DNA of 64,000 nucleotides from Thalassospira mesophila (GTDB lineage: Bacteria > Pseudomonadota > Alphaproteobacteria > Rhodospirillales > Thalassospiraceae): NCBI RefSeq assembly GCF_002115755.1, contig NZ_JFKA01000001.1, positions 248,001-312,000 on the forward strand. The letters are read 5' to 3'. The first letter of the stretch is position 1, and every line of letters starts with the position of its first letter. Made by a program: the position numbers and the translations under genes. Positions 63,816-64,000 of this stretch are shown piece after piece. A model generated the notes under the pieces. The model was not told the DNA's origin. It saw nothing but the letters and a program-made list of their open reading frames with translations, and made no database searches.

Positions 63816-63829
63816 TTGTCAGACAACAT
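63816..63829. promoter_or_regulatory. Predicted GntR operator upstream of tctC
   Basis: On the minus strand it reads ATGTTGTCTGACAA, identical over 14 bases to the site at 58959. It lies between the end of the DHDPS-family gene and tctC. Confidence 0.65.
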
Positions 63830-63875
63830 AATATTTCGCAAGTCCAATATCATGTTTTCCGGTCCTTTCGCCAAT

Positions 63876-64000
63876 TCAGCTGTTTTTGGCGATCAGGTCT
63901 TGCAGCAATTTATATTCATCGGGGCGAAGGTCGCACAAAGGCGCACGCACCGGGCCCGGATCGCGACCAATGGCTTTTAGGCCGGCCTTGACGATGGAAA
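63876..64000 (-). CDS. Dihydrodipicolinate synthase family protein, C-terminal end (cut by window edge)
   Basis: Only the last 41 codons are in the window; translation reads [20 protein letters not shown], then [20 protein letters not shown] and a TGA stop. The pattern [19 protein letters not shown] with a following DL/EE helix is typical of DHDPS-family lyases of the 5-dehydro-4-deoxyglucarate dehydratase (KdgD) type. It would belong to the same catabolic cluster as tctCBA. The assignment is limited by the short piece available. Confidence 0.65.
   Translation of the reverse strand, partial: SIVKAGLKAIGRDPGPVRAPLCDLRPDEYKLLQDLIAKNS

Overview
This window looks like chromosome of a free-living alphaproteobacterium, most likely a marine Rhodospirillales relative of Thalassospira. 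That is inference from the gene set (trpB-trpA-accD-folC order, dnaK-dnaJ, a DUF2244 protein, a Tct-type transporter, a SirB1/BON pair); no database search was made. The backbone is moderately GC-rich. One block, about 42.4-47.8 kb, is visibly AT-rich.

Region 1-16.6 kb is housekeeping DNA: the 5' end of typA, a PfkB adenosine kinase, a MarR regulator with an MFS exporter, a SirB1-family protein behind a BON-domain lipoprotein, an aldo/keto reductase, an AraC/DUF2000 divergent pair, yraN-rsmI, an LpoA-like lipoprotein, nth, a DUF2244 membrane protein, and the dnaK-dnaJ heat-shock genes behind a good sigma-32 promoter. From 16.6 to 18.6 kb, an O-methyltransferase and an AraC regulator lie between two inverted copies of a 38-bp sequence that resembles IS3-family ends. 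From 18.6 to 36.4 kb come a thioredoxin-reductase-like flavoprotein with its Rrf2 regulator, a LysR regulator with an aldo/keto reductase, dapB, polA, an unknown membrane protein, trpBA-accD-folC, a zf-CHCC protein, an orphan YadG-type ATPase, a lipoprotein lysophospholipase and a class III cyclase-like protein.

Region 36.6-55.4 kb starts with tRNA-Arg(CCG). It is followed by an 18-kb polysaccharide operon read on the minus strand from about 55.4 kb down to 37.0 kb. In transcription order: a winged-helix regulator, an RfaH-like NusG paralog, a leader with an exact 12-base ops element, a PglK-type ABC flippase, rfbF and rfbG (CDP-4-keto-6-deoxyglucose synthesis), a 3,5-epimerase, a C-methyltransferase, a reductase, a second C-methyltransferase-like protein, a CmcI-type enzyme, and then alternating GT2 and GT4 glycosyltransferases with two more methyltransferases. 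The likely product is a lipid-linked oligosaccharide that carries a branched 6-deoxy sugar and is heavily methylated. A divergent MTA/SAH nucleosidase gene sits next to it.

Region 56.2-64 kb is a catabolic cluster: a ThDP-dependent decarboxylase-like enzyme, a GntR/FadR regulator, a divergent NIPSNAP protein, an AEC carrier, a tripartite tricarboxylate transporter (tctCBA) and the end of a dihydrodipicolinate-synthase-family gene. The same 14-base palindromic site occurs upstream of the NIPSNAP gene and upstream of tctC, which ties the cluster to one regulator.

I found no CRISPR array, prophage, toxin-antitoxin pair or recognisable defence system. The items most worth following are the local RfaH/ops pair, the CDP-sugar branch, the IS3-like ends around 16.6-18.6 kb, the shared GntR operator, the SirB1 gene with no canonical start codon, and the overlapping 5' ends of rsmI and the LpoA-like gene.
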